DNA from: Rhodomicrobium sp. R_RK_3 | Lineage (GTDB): Bacteria > Pseudomonadota > Alphaproteobacteria > Rhizobiales > Rhodomicrobiaceae | DNA: 64,000 bases | NCBI RefSeq assembly: GCF_002198715.1 | Contig: NZ_MWLK01000036.1 | Location: forward strand, 1-64,000 | Reading direction: 5' to 3' | Shown here: piece after piece, positions 25,084 to 34,499 of the stretch | Layout of the letters: each line of letters opens with the position of its first letter | Numbering within the stretch: position 1 is the first letter of the stretch | Notes under the pieces: model-generated | What the model saw: only the letters and a program-made list of their open reading frames with translations | What the model was told of the DNA's origin: nothing | Database searches by the model: none | Position numbers and translations under genes: made by a program

Positions 25084-25557
25084 ATGAGCGACAAACCCAT
25101 CGCCCTTGTCGCGGGAGACGCCGCGCCGCGCGCCATCCAGACCACCTATCCCGAGCCCTACGCCTCCAAGATGCGGGCGCGCATCAAGCGCCCGCTCGGC
25201 GACCTCTTCGGCCTTCGCAATTTCGGCGTCAATCTCACCCGGTTGCAGCCGGGCGGCCTCTCCGCGCTGCACCACCGCCACAGCCGACAGGACGAATTCG
25301 TCTACATCCTCGAAGGGCATCCGACGCTGATCACCGATGCCGGCGAGATTGTCCTGGCGCCCGGAATGTGCGCGGGCTTTCCTGCCTCGGGCACCGCGCA
25401 TCACCTGCATAACCGCACCGACGAGGACGCCGTCTTCCTCGAAATCGGCGACCGGCCGCAGGACGACGAGGTGGTTTATCCCCATGATGACATCGTGGCG
25501 ACATTCGGCGAGGACGGCACCTGGCGCTATACGCGCAAGGACGGTTCGCCCTTCTAA
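25084..25557 (+). CDS. Cupin-domain protein
   Basis: 157-aa single-domain cupin. Motif 1 has metal-binding residues in HHRHSRQDEFVYILEGHP, and motif 2 is APGMCAGFPASGTAHHLHN. All four usual ligands (three His, one Glu) are present. This small type often binds a metal and a sugar or sulfur compound, but no substrate can be inferred. GGGGGA is just upstream of the ATG. It lies 26 nt after the YiiX-like gene and about 100 nt before nadE, so it may be in either transcript. Confidence 0.8.
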   Translation: MSDKPIALVAGDAAPRAIQTTYPEPYASKMRARIKRPLGDLFGLRNFGVNLTRLQPGGLSALHHRHSRQDEFVYILEGHPTLITDAGEIVLAPGMCAGFPASGTAHHLHNRTDEDAVFLEIGDRPQDDEVVYPHDDIVATFGEDGTWRYTRKDGSPF

Positions 25558-25658
25558 GCACGCTCTTGCTTGTCACTGGGCACAATAACCGCCAAATTGC
25601 ATACACTAGCTTGGGAGTTTGATTGCAAACCCCGAGCACCCCTTATATTGATCGCAAG

Positions 25659-27323
25659 ATGCCTGCTTCTTTGCTCAAGATCGCCCTGGCGCAATTGAAC
25701 CCCGTGGTCGGCGACCTCTCCGGCAACGCTGCGCTGGCGCGCCGCGCGCGCGCCGAGGCCGCCGCGCAGGGCGCCGATCTGATCCTCTTCTCCGAACTGT
25801 TCATCACCGGCTATCCGCCGGAAGACCTGATCCTGAAGCCGGCCTTCATCGACGCCGCCCGCGACACGATCGAGGCGCTTGCCCGTGAGACGGCCGATGG
25901 CGGCCCGGCCATGCTGATTGGCACTCCATGGCCCGGTATCGACCGCCCGCATAATTCCGTCGCGCTGCTCGATGGCGGCGTCGTCCGCGATGTCAGGCAC
26001 AAGGTCGACCTGCCCAATTACAGCGTCTTCGACGAAAAGCGCGTCTTCGCGCCCGGCCCAATGCCGGGGCCGGTCAATTTCCGCGACATCCGCATCGGCG
26101 TGCCGATATGCGAGGACATCTGGACCGACGAAGTCTGCGAATGCCTGAGCGAAACTGGGGCGGAAATGCTGCTGGTGCCGAACGGCTCGCCTTTCACCAA
26201 GAACAAGCACGATACCCGCATCCGCCTCGCCGTCGCGCGCGTCGCGGAAACCGGGCTGCCGCTTGCCTATCTCAATCAGTTCGGCGGCCAGGATGAGTTG
26301 GTGTTCGACGGCGGCTCCTTCGTGCTCAATCCGGGCGGCAAACTGGTCGCGCAAATGCCGGCCTGGGAATCCGCCATCCGGATGACCGAGTGGACGCGCA
26401 CCCCCCAAGGCTGGCGCTGCGCTCCCGGTGAATTGGCGCTGCTTGAGGACGGCGACGCCGCCGCTTACCTAGCCTGCGTCATCGGCCTCAGGGACTATGT
26501 CGAGAAGGCCGGCTTCCCGGGTGTCGTGCTGGGCATGTCCGGCGGCATTGACAGCGCGCTGACCGCCGCCATGGCCGTCGATGCGCTCGGCGCTTCGCGC
26601 GTGCATTGCGTCATGCTGCCCTACCGCTATACCTCGAACGAGTCCCTCAGAGACGCCGCCGCCTGCGCCGAGGCGCTCGGCGTGCGCTACGACATCCTGC
26701 CGATCGAGGCGCCCGTCGAAGGTTTCGAAACGGCGCTTGCCCCGGTCTTCGCCGGCCGCGTGCCCGATATCACTGAGGAAAACCTGCAATCCCGCACGCG
26801 CGGCACGCTTTTGATGGCGATATCGAATAAATTCGGCTCGATGCTTGTTACAACAGGGAACAAGTCCGAGGTTTCAGTCGGCTATGCCACGCTCTATGGC
26901 GACATGAATGGCGGCTTCAACCCGATCAAGGATCTGTACAAGACGCAGGTCTATGCGCTCTCCCGCTATCGCAACGCGGCGCGCCCCAAGGGCGGGCTCG
27001 GGCCGGAGGGCGTGGTGATTCCAGAAAACATCATCACCAAGGCGCCGACCGCCGAGCTGCGCGAGAACCAGAGGGACCAGGATTCGCTGCCGCCCTACGA
27101 CGTGCTCGACGACATTCTCGAATGCCTGGTCGATGGCGAAATGCCGCTTGCCGACATCATCGCGCGGGGTCATGCGCCGGAAACGGTGCGTAAGGTCGAG
27201 CGCCTGCTTTATCTGGCCGAATATAAGCGCCGCCAGTCCGCGCCCGGTGTAAAGATCACAAGCCGCAATTTCGGCCGCGACCGGCGTTATCCGATCACCA
27301 ACAAATTCCGCGAAGCGCCATGA
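25659..27323 (+). CDS. nadE: Glutamine-hydrolysing NAD+ synthase
   Basis: Last step of NAD synthesis (554 aa): deamido-NAD plus ATP and glutamine-derived ammonia. The N-terminal nitrilase-type glutaminase has Glu46 ([14 protein letters not shown]), a lysine in [19 protein letters not shown], and Cys151 in ICEDIW. The C-terminal synthetase domain has the PPi loop GMSGGIDSA (Ser294) and the TGNKSE stretch. Length is normal for the two-domain form. The ATG at 25659 is preferred to the upstream TTG at 25623 because the family begins close to [10 protein letters not shown]. The gltX ATG overlaps its stop by 4 nt, so translation is coupled. Confidence 0.95.
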   Translation: MPASLLKIALAQLNPVVGDLSGNAALARRARAEAAAQGADLILFSELFITGYPPEDLILKPAFIDAARDTIEALARETADGGPAMLIGTPWPGIDRPHNSVALLDGGVVRDVRHKVDLPNYSVFDEKRVFAPGPMPGPVNFRDIRIGVPICEDIWTDEVCECLSETGAEMLLVPNGSPFTKNKHDTRIRLAVARVAETGLPLAYLNQFGGQDELVFDGGSFVLNPGGKLVAQMPAWESAIRMTEWTRTPQGWRCAPGELALLEDGDAAAYLACVIGLRDYVEKAGFPGVVLGMSGGIDSALTAAMAVDALGASRVHCVMLPYRYTSNESLRDAAACAEALGVRYDILPIEAPVEGFETALAPVFAGRVPDITEENLQSRTRGTLLMAISNKFGSMLVTTGNKSEVSVGYATLYGDMNGGFNPIKDLYKTQVYALSRYRNAARPKGGLGPEGVVIPENIITKAPTAELRENQRDQDSLPPYDVLDDILECLVDGEMPLADIIARGHAPETVRKVERLLYLAEYKRRQSAPGVKITSRNFGRDRRYPITNKFREAP

Positions 27324-28657
27324 AACCCATCGTCCGCTTCGCCCCATCACCAACCGGCCGCCTGCATATCGGCAATTTGCGCCCGGCCCTGCTGAACTGG
27401 CTGTTCGCGCGGCGCGACGGCGGCTCCTTCATCCTGCGCTTCGACGACACCGACCTGGAGCGCTCGCGCGAGGAGCATGTCGAGGGCATCCGCGAGGATC
27501 TGCGCTGGCTCGGTCTCGACTGGGACCGCGAGGAGCGGCAGTCGCTGCGCTTTGCGCAATATGCCGACGCCGTCGAGACGCTGAAAGCGTCCGGCCGGCT
27601 CTATCCGGCCTATGAGACGCCAGACGAATTGGAGCGACGCCGAAAGCGTCAGCTCGCGCGCGGCATGCCCCCGGTCTATGACCGCGCCGCGCTGCAGCTC
27701 ACCGATGAGGACCGCGCCGGGCTTGAAGCGGAGGGCCGAAAGCCACATTGGCGCTTTCTTCTCGAAGACAGCACCGTCGCCTGGGACGATCTGATCCGCG
27801 GCCCGCAGACGATCGAGACCTCCTCGCTCTCCGACCCTGTGCTGGTGCGCGAGGACGGTACCTATCTCTACACGCTGCCGAGCGTGGTCGACGATATCGA
27901 ATTCGGGGTGACGCATGTCATTCGCGGCGAGGACCACGTCGCCAATACCGGCGTGCAGATCCAGCTCTTCGAAGCGCTCGGCGCGACGCCACCGGCTTTT
28001 GCACATCATAATTTGCTGATCGGCGCCGATGGCCACGCGCTCTCAAAGCGCCTCGGCTCGCTCTCCCTGCGCTCATTTCGTGAGGAGGGACTTGAGCCTA
28101 TGGCCGTATTGTCGCATTCGGCGACCATCGGCACCTCGCATGCGGTCGCGCCCTATAAGAGTTTGACCGCACTTGCGCAGCTCTTCGATTATGACAAACT
28201 GTCACGTGCGCCCGCGCGATTCGACATCGATGAGTTGCGGGCCCTGAATGCAAGGCTGCTGCAAGAGCTGGATTACGATGAGGTTGCGAGCCGCCTTGAG
28301 GCCGAGGGAATCGGCGGTGGTACCGCGTTTTGGAACGCGGTCCGTGCCAATCTGCATCTATTCGACGAGAGTAAAGAATGGTGGCGCGTCGTCGCCGGCC
28401 CGGTCGTTCCTCAGATCGAGTCGGTCGAGATACTGGACGCGGCGCGTGAATTATTGCCGGCCGAGCCATGGACGGGTGAAAGCTGGGGCGAATGGACGAA
28501 TGCTGTGAAGACCGCGACCGGCGCCAAAGGCAAGGCGCTTTTCCATCCTTTACGGCTTGCGCTGACCGGTCGCGGTGACGGACCGGAGCTAAAAGCGCTA
28601 TTGCCGCTGATCGGCCGGGCGCGGGCAACCGCCAGGCTCAGCGGACAGACGGCATAA
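27320..28657 (+). CDS. gltX: Glutamate-tRNA ligase
   Basis: Class I aminoacyl-tRNA synthetase (445 aa). The HIGH motif is HIGN (residues 16-19) in [13 protein letters not shown], and the KMSKS equivalent is ALSKRLG (Lys243). [10 protein letters not shown] and [10 protein letters not shown] are also family stretches. The C-terminal anticodon-binding domain is compact, with no second catalytic domain. It overlaps nadE by 4 nt. Many alphaproteobacteria have two GltX proteins, one charging tRNA-Gln for GatCAB; which one this is cannot be told from the sequence here. Confidence 0.93.
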   Translation: MKPIVRFAPSPTGRLHIGNLRPALLNWLFARRDGGSFILRFDDTDLERSREEHVEGIREDLRWLGLDWDREERQSLRFAQYADAVETLKASGRLYPAYETPDELERRRKRQLARGMPPVYDRAALQLTDEDRAGLEAEGRKPHWRFLLEDSTVAWDDLIRGPQTIETSSLSDPVLVREDGTYLYTLPSVVDDIEFGVTHVIRGEDHVANTGVQIQLFEALGATPPAFAHHNLLIGADGHALSKRLGSLSLRSFREEGLEPMAVLSHSATIGTSHAVAPYKSLTALAQLFDYDKLSRAPARFDIDELRALNARLLQELDYDEVASRLEAEGIGGGTAFWNAVRANLHLFDESKEWWRVVAGPVVPQIESVEILDAARELLPAEPWTGESWGEWTNAVKTATGAKGKALFHPLRLALTGRGDGPELKALLPLIGRARATARLSGQTA

Positions 28658-29080
28658 GCATCCTGCCGCAATGGCGCGGCAGCAGACCGGCCTTCCGAAC
28701 CAATTTCAAGCGAACGACCCGTGAGAAAGCGGACAGTGACCCAAAATATTTCTCAAAAATCATTTCCATTCCGGTGGCGCTGGCCGCCGCAAGCCGCAGC
28801 GAAGCCGATGCCAATCACGGCTAAGGCTTTTCCGCAGATTTTCGCCGGGACCCACCGGATCGCGCGCCTGAATTGCCCCGCTTCGCATTCATTATCAAGC
28901 CGTTATTTGAGTAATGCGGATTCTACTCAAACGGAGGGGACAAAGTGGCATTTCTTGTTTATGATAAATCACCGCGCCGCCCTTGGGGGGACAAGCGGTT
29001 GGGCCGCATTGCACCGGATTTTGCCACGGCGGTTCCTGGGTAGGGGCTGGCTGTGCGCCGGCGGTTTTTCTTGGAAGCCA
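28658..29080. other. Gap between gltX and the ankyrin gene
   Basis: 423 bp with no large gene. It contains the small candidate gene at 28945-29043 (annotated separately) and AT-rich patches around 28740-28770 and 28890-28930 that may hold a promoter. No terminator hairpin with a T-run was found after gltX. Confidence 0.4.
28945..29043 (+). CDS. Candidate small ORF, 32 aa, basic
   Basis: A GTG start has GGAGG exactly 7 nt upstream, the best ribosome binding site in this gap. The frame encodes a short basic peptide (starting VAFLVYDKSPRRPWGDKRLG) and ends at a TAG 37 nt before the next predicted start. It could be an independent small protein or a leader ORF for the ankyrin gene. No homologue is known to me and no conservation could be tested, so it is offered as a candidate only. 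Confidence 0.35.
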   Translation: MAFLVYDKSPRRPWGDKRLGRIAPDFATAVPG

Positions 29081-29920
29081 ATGCGGGACCGCACTCTCAT
29101 AACCCATGCGCTGCGGATCGATTCGCGCTCTCCCCGTATCTCGGCCATGTCGCTCGCCGCGATCGCGATGCTGTCGCCCGCCTTTTGCGAGGCGGCCAGG
29201 GCCGGCGAGATACCGCCTTCGCGCCTGCTGCAATCCCCCGCCATCACCGCACGCGCCAAATCCGCGACGGCGCCGAGCGGCCCCGACCAGCTTCGGCTCT
29301 CCCTCGAACAGGCGATGTGGACGGCGCTTGCCTTCGAGGACGAGGTCAAGCTCGCCAGCCTGTTGAAGCAAGGTGCCAATCCGAACAAGCCCGACGAATT
29401 GTCCCAGATGACGCCGCTTATGGCGGCCGAGACGGCGCCGATCGCCAAGATCCTGCTGGAAGCCGGCGCCGACCCCAATCTTCGCGACCGCACCGGCCGC
29501 ACGCCCATGCATCACGCGGTCAAAATGCGCGAGGGCGCCTCGATCGTGCATTTGCTGTTTAGCGCCGGAGGCGACGTCAATGCCCGCGCGCAGGATGGCG
29601 GCCAGAGCACGCCGCTCTTCTGCGCCATCGATAATTACCTCGAAAGCAAAGATCGCAAGGAAGCCGCGCTCATCATCCGCGTGCTGGCCCATCTCGGCGC
29701 CAAGCTCGACACGGCCGACGCCGCCGGCAACACGCCTCTGGCGCTTGCCGCCACCAACAACCAGCCCGAGCTGATCCGCCTGCTGCTGGAACTCGGCGCT
29801 GACGCCTCCCGTCCCCTAGGCGATGGCCGCACCCCCCTGGACTACGCCCGCGACGCCAACGCCGAAGATGCGATCCAGGCTCTAGCGGCGGGGCCATCGA
29901 AGGCGATTCCGGCGAATTGA
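29081..29920 (+). CDS. Ankyrin-repeat protein with signal peptide
   Basis: 279-aa exported ankyrin protein. The N-terminus has a basic region and a hydrophobic core (ISAMSLAAIAMLSPAFC) with likely cleavage after ARA, so it probably acts in the periplasm. At least four ankyrin repeats follow from about residue 95 (TPLMAAETAPIAKILLEAGAD, GRTPMHHAVKMREGASIVHLL, STPLFCAIDNYLE, GNTPLALAATNNQPELIRLLL). A partial fifth ends the protein (GRTPLDYARD). It is presumably a protein-binding scaffold; no partner is evident. The start at 29081 places the signal peptide at the N-terminus, but an upstream start in the same frame is possible. Confidence 0.72.
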   Translation: MRDRTLITHALRIDSRSPRISAMSLAAIAMLSPAFCEAARAGEIPPSRLLQSPAITARAKSATAPSGPDQLRLSLEQAMWTALAFEDEVKLASLLKQGANPNKPDELSQMTPLMAAETAPIAKILLEAGADPNLRDRTGRTPMHHAVKMREGASIVHLLFSAGGDVNARAQDGGQSTPLFCAIDNYLESKDRKEAALIIRVLAHLGAKLDTADAAGNTPLALAATNNQPELIRLLLELGADASRPLGDGRTPLDYARDANAEDAIQALAAGPSKAIPAN

Positions 29921-30131
29921 TGCGCGGCGCGAGAAGCGCTGCCGCACCGCACGCCGGTCCCAGATGTTTGAGCGCACCGTCGCCACGGCGTGGGGTGCCC
30001 TGTGCCGACCGGCCAAGCCAGCGCGCATTGGCGGTCAACACGCTTCCGCTATATGACAGACGCGCCGCTCGGCTTCGACGCCAGCTCCCCGCCGGAGGGA
30101 AGAGCGCCGTATTCGCGTTCCTGGGCGGAAA

Positions 30132-31919
30132 TCACCGGTTCTGGTCGAACTCCAGCTCGATCTGCGAAATGTTCTTCGGCGGAGAGAGGAATTCCAGCGT
30201 GAAGCTCGCGGTCTCACGCGGCGCCAGCTTGTCGGTTTGCACGCTTGCCGTGGCCTTGACGCTGTCGGCGCTATTGGCGTCGCGGACGTTGATAAGCACG
30301 CGGGGGACGGTCACCGTGCGGTTGGTGACGTTGACGACCTGGCCCTTGACCTCGATCATCGGCTTGCCTTCGGCGCTGGTCCACCGGTAGCTGACATCGG
30401 CGAAATCGACACCGGCACTGGCGACGCTGAAGCCGATGGCGCGGTAGAGCGAGGTGGTGCCCGGCAGCGCCGTCATGATTTGCTGGCGGAAGCTCACGAT
30501 GCCAAGCGCCAGCCCGCTGATGATCGAGAAGAACATCGCCCAGGCCGCGGCGACGGCCAAACCTCCGCCGCGCCTGGCCGATTCATATTCGGTAAGGTCG
30601 GTGGTCGCTTCGAGCTGCGCCTGCAGCGCGGCGGTGTCGGCATCATATTCGTCGCCCGGCGCCGCGCCTTCGCCGGCCGACCGCGCGGGCTGCTCGTCGT
30701 AGGCGCCGTCGAAATCGGTGAGCGGCTCGTCATGCCGCAGCTTGCCGCGCGATGGATCGACGGTCTTCTTGGGCAAAGCGCCGGCGCGGAAGACGTGCTC
30801 GATATCGGTCTGAAAGGCGCTGTCGCCCAACGCCTCGGCATTATCGGGGCCGTCCACGTCATCGCTGTCACTGTCGCCGTAGATCGGGCGCTTGGCGGAA
30901 GCGCCTGACAGCTTGAAGGGCGGGTCCTCGTCCAGCGCATGATCCGAATGCGGGTCATGGCCGGGGATGCGGAATGGCGGATAGTCGCGCTCCGGCTCCG
31001 GCTCGGAATCGTGCTCCGGTTCCGGCGCGGCTTCATGCTCGGCGCTCGCCGCCTGCTGCGCCGTGAACGCGTCCCAGTCAAAGTTCGAACGCGGGCGGGC
31101 CGCGGGCGGCTCGGGCTGCTCGAGCGCCTTCCGCAGCGCGTTGCGAATAGAATTCTCGGTGTCTTGCTCGTCAACCTCCGGCTCAGGCTCCGGGATGGCG
31201 GCGGTGATCTCGCGCCAGGGGCGGCTCATCCGCTGCGCCCAGCTCAACCCGGCATCCTCGTCGGCCGAGGCGCTGACCGTCGAAGCCTGTGGAGGTAAGC
31301 CTGGCGCAAGCTCCGGCTCCTGTTCGGGCTCTTCCTCCGGCTGTTCATGCCTATGCAGGGGGGCGGCGAAACGACTGGCGAAGGCGGGCATTTCCGGCTC
31401 CGGCTCAGCCTCGCTGTGCGGCGCCGCGTCCTCGGCCTCGGCCTCATCTTCGGCGGCGCTCTCATGATAGGCCACACTCGCGTGCTGCTCGAAGCCTCGC
31501 CAGTGGGTCTCTTCCTCGGCGGGGGCTTCTTCGGCGGCAGGCTCATCATAGTCCGGCGATTGCGGCTCCTCGCTGAAGCTCGAAAGCCGGGCGGCCAGAT
31601 TCTCGCGCCTTGCCTGCCATTCAGCGGCTTCGGCAGCCGCATCATGGACCGGCGCACGCTCGGGCCTGCGCCCGTATGGGAAGCCTTCGTCGCCTCCAGC
31701 GGCAGCGTCAGGCGCCTCGGCGACGGGTTCGCTGGGCGCGTCTGCAACCGGATTGTGCTCCGGCTCGTCTAGCTCTATGGTCTCCTCGACGACGCCTTCA
31801 GGAACGAGCCGCCATTGATTTCCGCAGCGCGCGCATTTCACAGACCGGCCCCCTTCCGGTATGGCCTTATTCATTTTATACCGGGTCGTACAGGCCGGGC
31901 ATTCAATGATGGTAGACAC
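30132..31919 (-). CDS. MJ0042-type zinc-ribbon protein with DUF3426
   Basis: 595-aa protein. An N-terminal zinc ribbon of MJ0042 type (Cys7-x2-Cys10 ... Cys29-x2-Cys32) is followed by about 420 residues of strongly acidic, low-complexity sequence rich in Glu, Pro, Ala and Asp. A single TM helix (about residue 465, AWAMFFSIISGLALGIVSF) then leads to a C-terminal DUF3426 domain (VKGQVVNVTNRTVTVPRVL). The N-terminus is cytosolic and the C-terminus periplasmic. In rhizobia a protein of this type usually lies next to ftsE, as here. GTG start with AGAGG 8 nt upstream. Function is unknown; a role near cell division or envelope is inferred only from position. Confidence 0.8.
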   Translation of the reverse strand: MSTIIECPACTTRYKMNKAIPEGGRSVKCARCGNQWRLVPEGVVEETIELDEPEHNPVADAPSEPVAEAPDAAAGGDEGFPYGRRPERAPVHDAAAEAAEWQARRENLAARLSSFSEEPQSPDYDEPAAEEAPAEEETHWRGFEQHASVAYHESAAEDEAEAEDAAPHSEAEPEPEMPAFASRFAAPLHRHEQPEEEPEQEPELAPGLPPQASTVSASADEDAGLSWAQRMSRPWREITAAIPEPEPEVDEQDTENSIRNALRKALEQPEPPAARPRSNFDWDAFTAQQAASAEHEAAPEPEHDSEPEPERDYPPFRIPGHDPHSDHALDEDPPFKLSGASAKRPIYGDSDSDDVDGPDNAEALGDSAFQTDIEHVFRAGALPKKTVDPSRGKLRHDEPLTDFDGAYDEQPARSAGEGAAPGDEYDADTAALQAQLEATTDLTEYESARRGGGLAVAAAWAMFFSIISGLALGIVSFRQQIMTALPGTTSLYRAIGFSVASAGVDFADVSYRWTSAEGKPMIEVKGQVVNVTNRTVTVPRVLINVRDANSADSVKATASVQTDKLAPRETASFTLEFLSPPKNISQIELEFDQNR

Positions 31920-32075
31920 GGTGTTGTCCTCTAGATCAGGGGGAGACGGTTTAGGCGGCGTTCACGTCGTAATCCGCCTTTGCCGATTTGCATTGATACA
32001 GCAGAGTCGGTTCAGCATAAAGGCCGGCATCGTTGGCTGTTGATCCTTCGCGGTTAAGCTTGTGCAGGAGCGGGC

Positions 32076-32735
32076 GTGATCAGATTCGAAAATGTGGGAC
32101 TCCGTTACGGCCTCGGTCAGGAAGTCCTGCGCGACGTGAGCTTTCACCTGCTGCCCGGATCGTTCCACTTCTTGACCGGTTCATCGGGCGCAGGCAAGAC
32201 GTCCCTGCTCAAAATGTTGTTCCTATCTCTGAAGCCGAGCCGTGGGCTCGCCTACATCTTCGGCAAGAATGTGACGCGCTCGCCCCCCGAGCAGCGCGCC
32301 GAGCTGCGCCAGCGCATCGGCATCGTGTTCCAGGATTTCCGCCTTCTCGACCATATGACGACGTGGGAGAATGTGGCACTTCCCTTGCGCGTGCATGGCA
32401 AGCGGCAATCCGAATATGCCGAGGATGTGACGGAGCTGTTGAAATGGGTGGGGCTGGGCGAGCGGATGCACGCCTATCCGCCGGTTCTGTCGGGCGGTGA
32501 GAAGCAGCGCGCCGCCATTGCGCGGGCGGTGATCGGCAAGCCCGAGCTCCTGCTCGCCGACGAGCCGACCGGCAACGTCGACCCGCAGATGGCGCGCCGG
32601 CTCCTACGCCTTTTCATCGAATTGAACCGGCTTGGGACATCCGTCATCATTGCCACGCATGATTATCAGCTGATGACGCAATTCGCTGCGCCACGGCTGA
32701 TGCTGGAGCATGGCCGGATGCATATCCAAGGCTGA
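32076..32735 (+). CDS. ftsE: Cell-division ATP-binding protein FtsE
   Basis: Cytosolic ATPase (219 aa) of the FtsEX complex, which controls septal peptidoglycan hydrolysis. Walker A is GSSGAGKTS, the signature is LSGGEKQRAAIARA, Walker B is LLLADEPTGNVD, and the sequence opens with IRFENVGLRYG as in other FtsE. GTG start with AGGAG 5 nt upstream. ftsX begins 4 nt after its stop, so the pair is one unit. Promoter elements lie in the 156-bp gap from the divergent zinc-ribbon gene but were not resolved. Confidence 0.95.
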   Translation: MIRFENVGLRYGLGQEVLRDVSFHLLPGSFHFLTGSSGAGKTSLLKMLFLSLKPSRGLAYIFGKNVTRSPPEQRAELRQRIGIVFQDFRLLDHMTTWENVALPLRVHGKRQSEYAEDVTELLKWVGLGERMHAYPPVLSGGEKQRAAIARAVIGKPELLLADEPTGNVDPQMARRLLRLFIELNRLGTSVIIATHDYQLMTQFAAPRLMLEHGRMHIQG

Positions 32736-32739
32736 CACG

Positions 32740-33714
32740 ATGAACAACCAAGCGCTCGACCGCCGCCTCCCCGCCGTCATGCAGCCCGAACAGCCCAAGC
32801 GCCGCTTTTCGCCCGGCAAGGCGCCGATCGTACCGCCCGGCTCGGTGACCGGCCGGTCGCTCGTGCTGGTGATCGCCATCATGGGCTTCCTCGCCTGCCT
32901 GACGGCGGGTGCGGTCTACATGATCAACCAGTCCGCCAATGACTGGCTGCGGGACGTCTCGAGCGAAGTCACGGTGCAGGTCAAGCCCGAGGGCACGCAG
33001 GAGGACACGGAGAAAAAGTCGCAGGAGATCGTCAAATTCCTGACCGGCCAGAACGGCGTGCGCAACGTTTCCCTGCTGACGCTCGACCAGTCGGCCGAGT
33101 TGGTCGAGCCTTGGCTGGGCCAGATTTCGGCGGTGAAGGAACTGCCCCTGCCGCGCCTGATCACAGTGCAGGTCGAGCGCGATCCCGCCCCCGATCTGGC
33201 GACGCTCAAAACCGTGCTGACGAATAAATTTCCCAGCGCCGCCCTCGACGACCATCGCGGCTGGCAGCAGCAGATCCGCCGCGTCACCGGCTCGCTGGCG
33301 CTCGGCGGCGTCGCGGTCATCATTCTGATGGCGGCGGCGACCGTCGCCATCATCGTCTCCGCGGCCCGCAGCGCCATCGCTTCGAACCGCGAGATCGTGG
33401 AAGTGCTGAATTTCGTCGGCGCGGAGGAGCGCTTCATCGCCCGACAGTTCGAGCGCCACTTCTTGAAGCTGGGGATAAGGGCGGGGATCGTCGGCGCGCT
33501 CGCGGCGGGCGCGGTGTTCATGTTCCTGCCGATCCTGACCGAATATCTGAGCGGCGCGGCGACCCATGCCGAGATCCGCCGGCTGGTCGGCACGGGGCGG
33601 CTCGACGCGCTCGGCTATGCCAGCCTGCTGATCGTCGTCTTCGCCATCGCCATGATCTGCCTTCTCACCTCGCGCTACGGCGTTCGTCGTATTTTGAACG
33701 CGCAGAACCAATAA
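32740..33714 (+). CDS. ftsX: Cell-division permease FtsX
   Basis: Inner-membrane partner of FtsE (324 aa). A cytosolic N-terminus of about 45 residues precedes TM1 (LVLVIAIMGFLACLTAGAVYM). A periplasmic domain of about 120 residues follows, the part that contacts a hydrolase activator. Then come three further helices, with the conserved IASNREIVEVLNFVGAEERFIARQFERHF between TM2 and TM3. Length and order are normal. The ATG at 32740 is 4 nt after the ftsE stop. A YdcF-type gene follows after 37 bp. Confidence 0.93.
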   Translation: MNNQALDRRLPAVMQPEQPKRRFSPGKAPIVPPGSVTGRSLVLVIAIMGFLACLTAGAVYMINQSANDWLRDVSSEVTVQVKPEGTQEDTEKKSQEIVKFLTGQNGVRNVSLLTLDQSAELVEPWLGQISAVKELPLPRLITVQVERDPAPDLATLKTVLTNKFPSAALDDHRGWQQQIRRVTGSLALGGVAVIILMAAATVAIIVSAARSAIASNREIVEVLNFVGAEERFIARQFERHFLKLGIRAGIVGALAAGAVFMFLPILTEYLSGAATHAEIRRLVGTGRLDALGYASLLIVVFAIAMICLLTSRYGVRRILNAQNQ

Positions 33715-33751
33715 ACCATACTCGCGGACATGCGGTTGGGATCGCCTCTTC

Positions 33752-34495
33752 ATGCGGGAAATGGCATTTTCAAAAGCGGAAAAAACCTACAATGTCGCGG
33801 GCATGGAAGGCGCGCGAGAATTTCCGGTTCGCGTAACACCGCAGAACCGCTTCATCTCATGGTTTAAGATTGCATGCCTCGCAGGCGCGGCTGTGCTGCT
33901 GCTGGCCGGCATCGGTTTCCTGCTGTTCTCGTGCCTCATCCACGACCAGCCCGTCGCCAATGTGCGGGCGGGCGACGCCATCGTCGTGTTGACCGGCGGC
34001 GAGGCGCGCATTCCCGAAGCCATCAAGCTGCTGGCGCAGGGCAAGGGGCGCCGGCTGCTGATCTCAGGCGTCAATCCCGTCACCACCCGCACCGAGCTGT
34101 CGAGCCTGATGCCGGACAGCCGGAAATGGTTCCGCTGCTGCATCGACGTGGACAAGGTCGCCCGCGACACGATCGGCAACGCCAATGAGACGCGGAGCTG
34201 GGTGAAGAAGCGCGGCTTCCGGTCGCTGATCGTGGTGACGGCGAGCTATCACATGCCGCGCAGCATCGCAGAGCTGCGCCGCGCCCTGCCGGATGTCGAG
34301 TTGATCCCCTATCCGGTGCAACCACGAAATCTGCATACCGATAGCTGGTGGGCGCATCCGGGCACGCTGCAATTCCTCGCCATGGAATATGTGAAATTCG
34401 TCCCCGCCCTGGGCCGCTGCATGGCCATCGAGATCGGCCGCAATCGCGGGCTGTTCGGCGGAACGCGGCAATGCCTCAACATGGCGAGCAGCTAG
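33752..34495 (+). CDS. YdcF/DUF218-family membrane-anchored protein
   Basis: 247-aa protein with one N-terminal TM helix (about residues 35-60) and a periplasmic DUF218 domain. Family stretches are DAIVVLTGGEARIPEAIKLL, RRLLISGV, NANETRSWV and VVTASYHMPRSIAEL. Members of this family (SanA, ElyC/YdcF) affect cell-envelope polymer metabolism. Its position between ftsX and an acyltransferase, with 4 nt to the latter, fits an envelope role. Catalytic function is not established. Confidence 0.85.
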   Translation: MREMAFSKAEKTYNVAGMEGAREFPVRVTPQNRFISWFKIACLAGAAVLLLAGIGFLLFSCLIHDQPVANVRAGDAIVVLTGGEARIPEAIKLLAQGKGRRLLISGVNPVTTRTELSSLMPDSRKWFRCCIDVDKVARDTIGNANETRSWVKKRGFRSLIVVTASYHMPRSIAELRRALPDVELIPYPVQPRNLHTDSWWAHPGTLQFLAMEYVKFVPALGRCMAIEIGRNRGLFGGTRQCLNMASS

Positions 34496-34499
34496 CACC

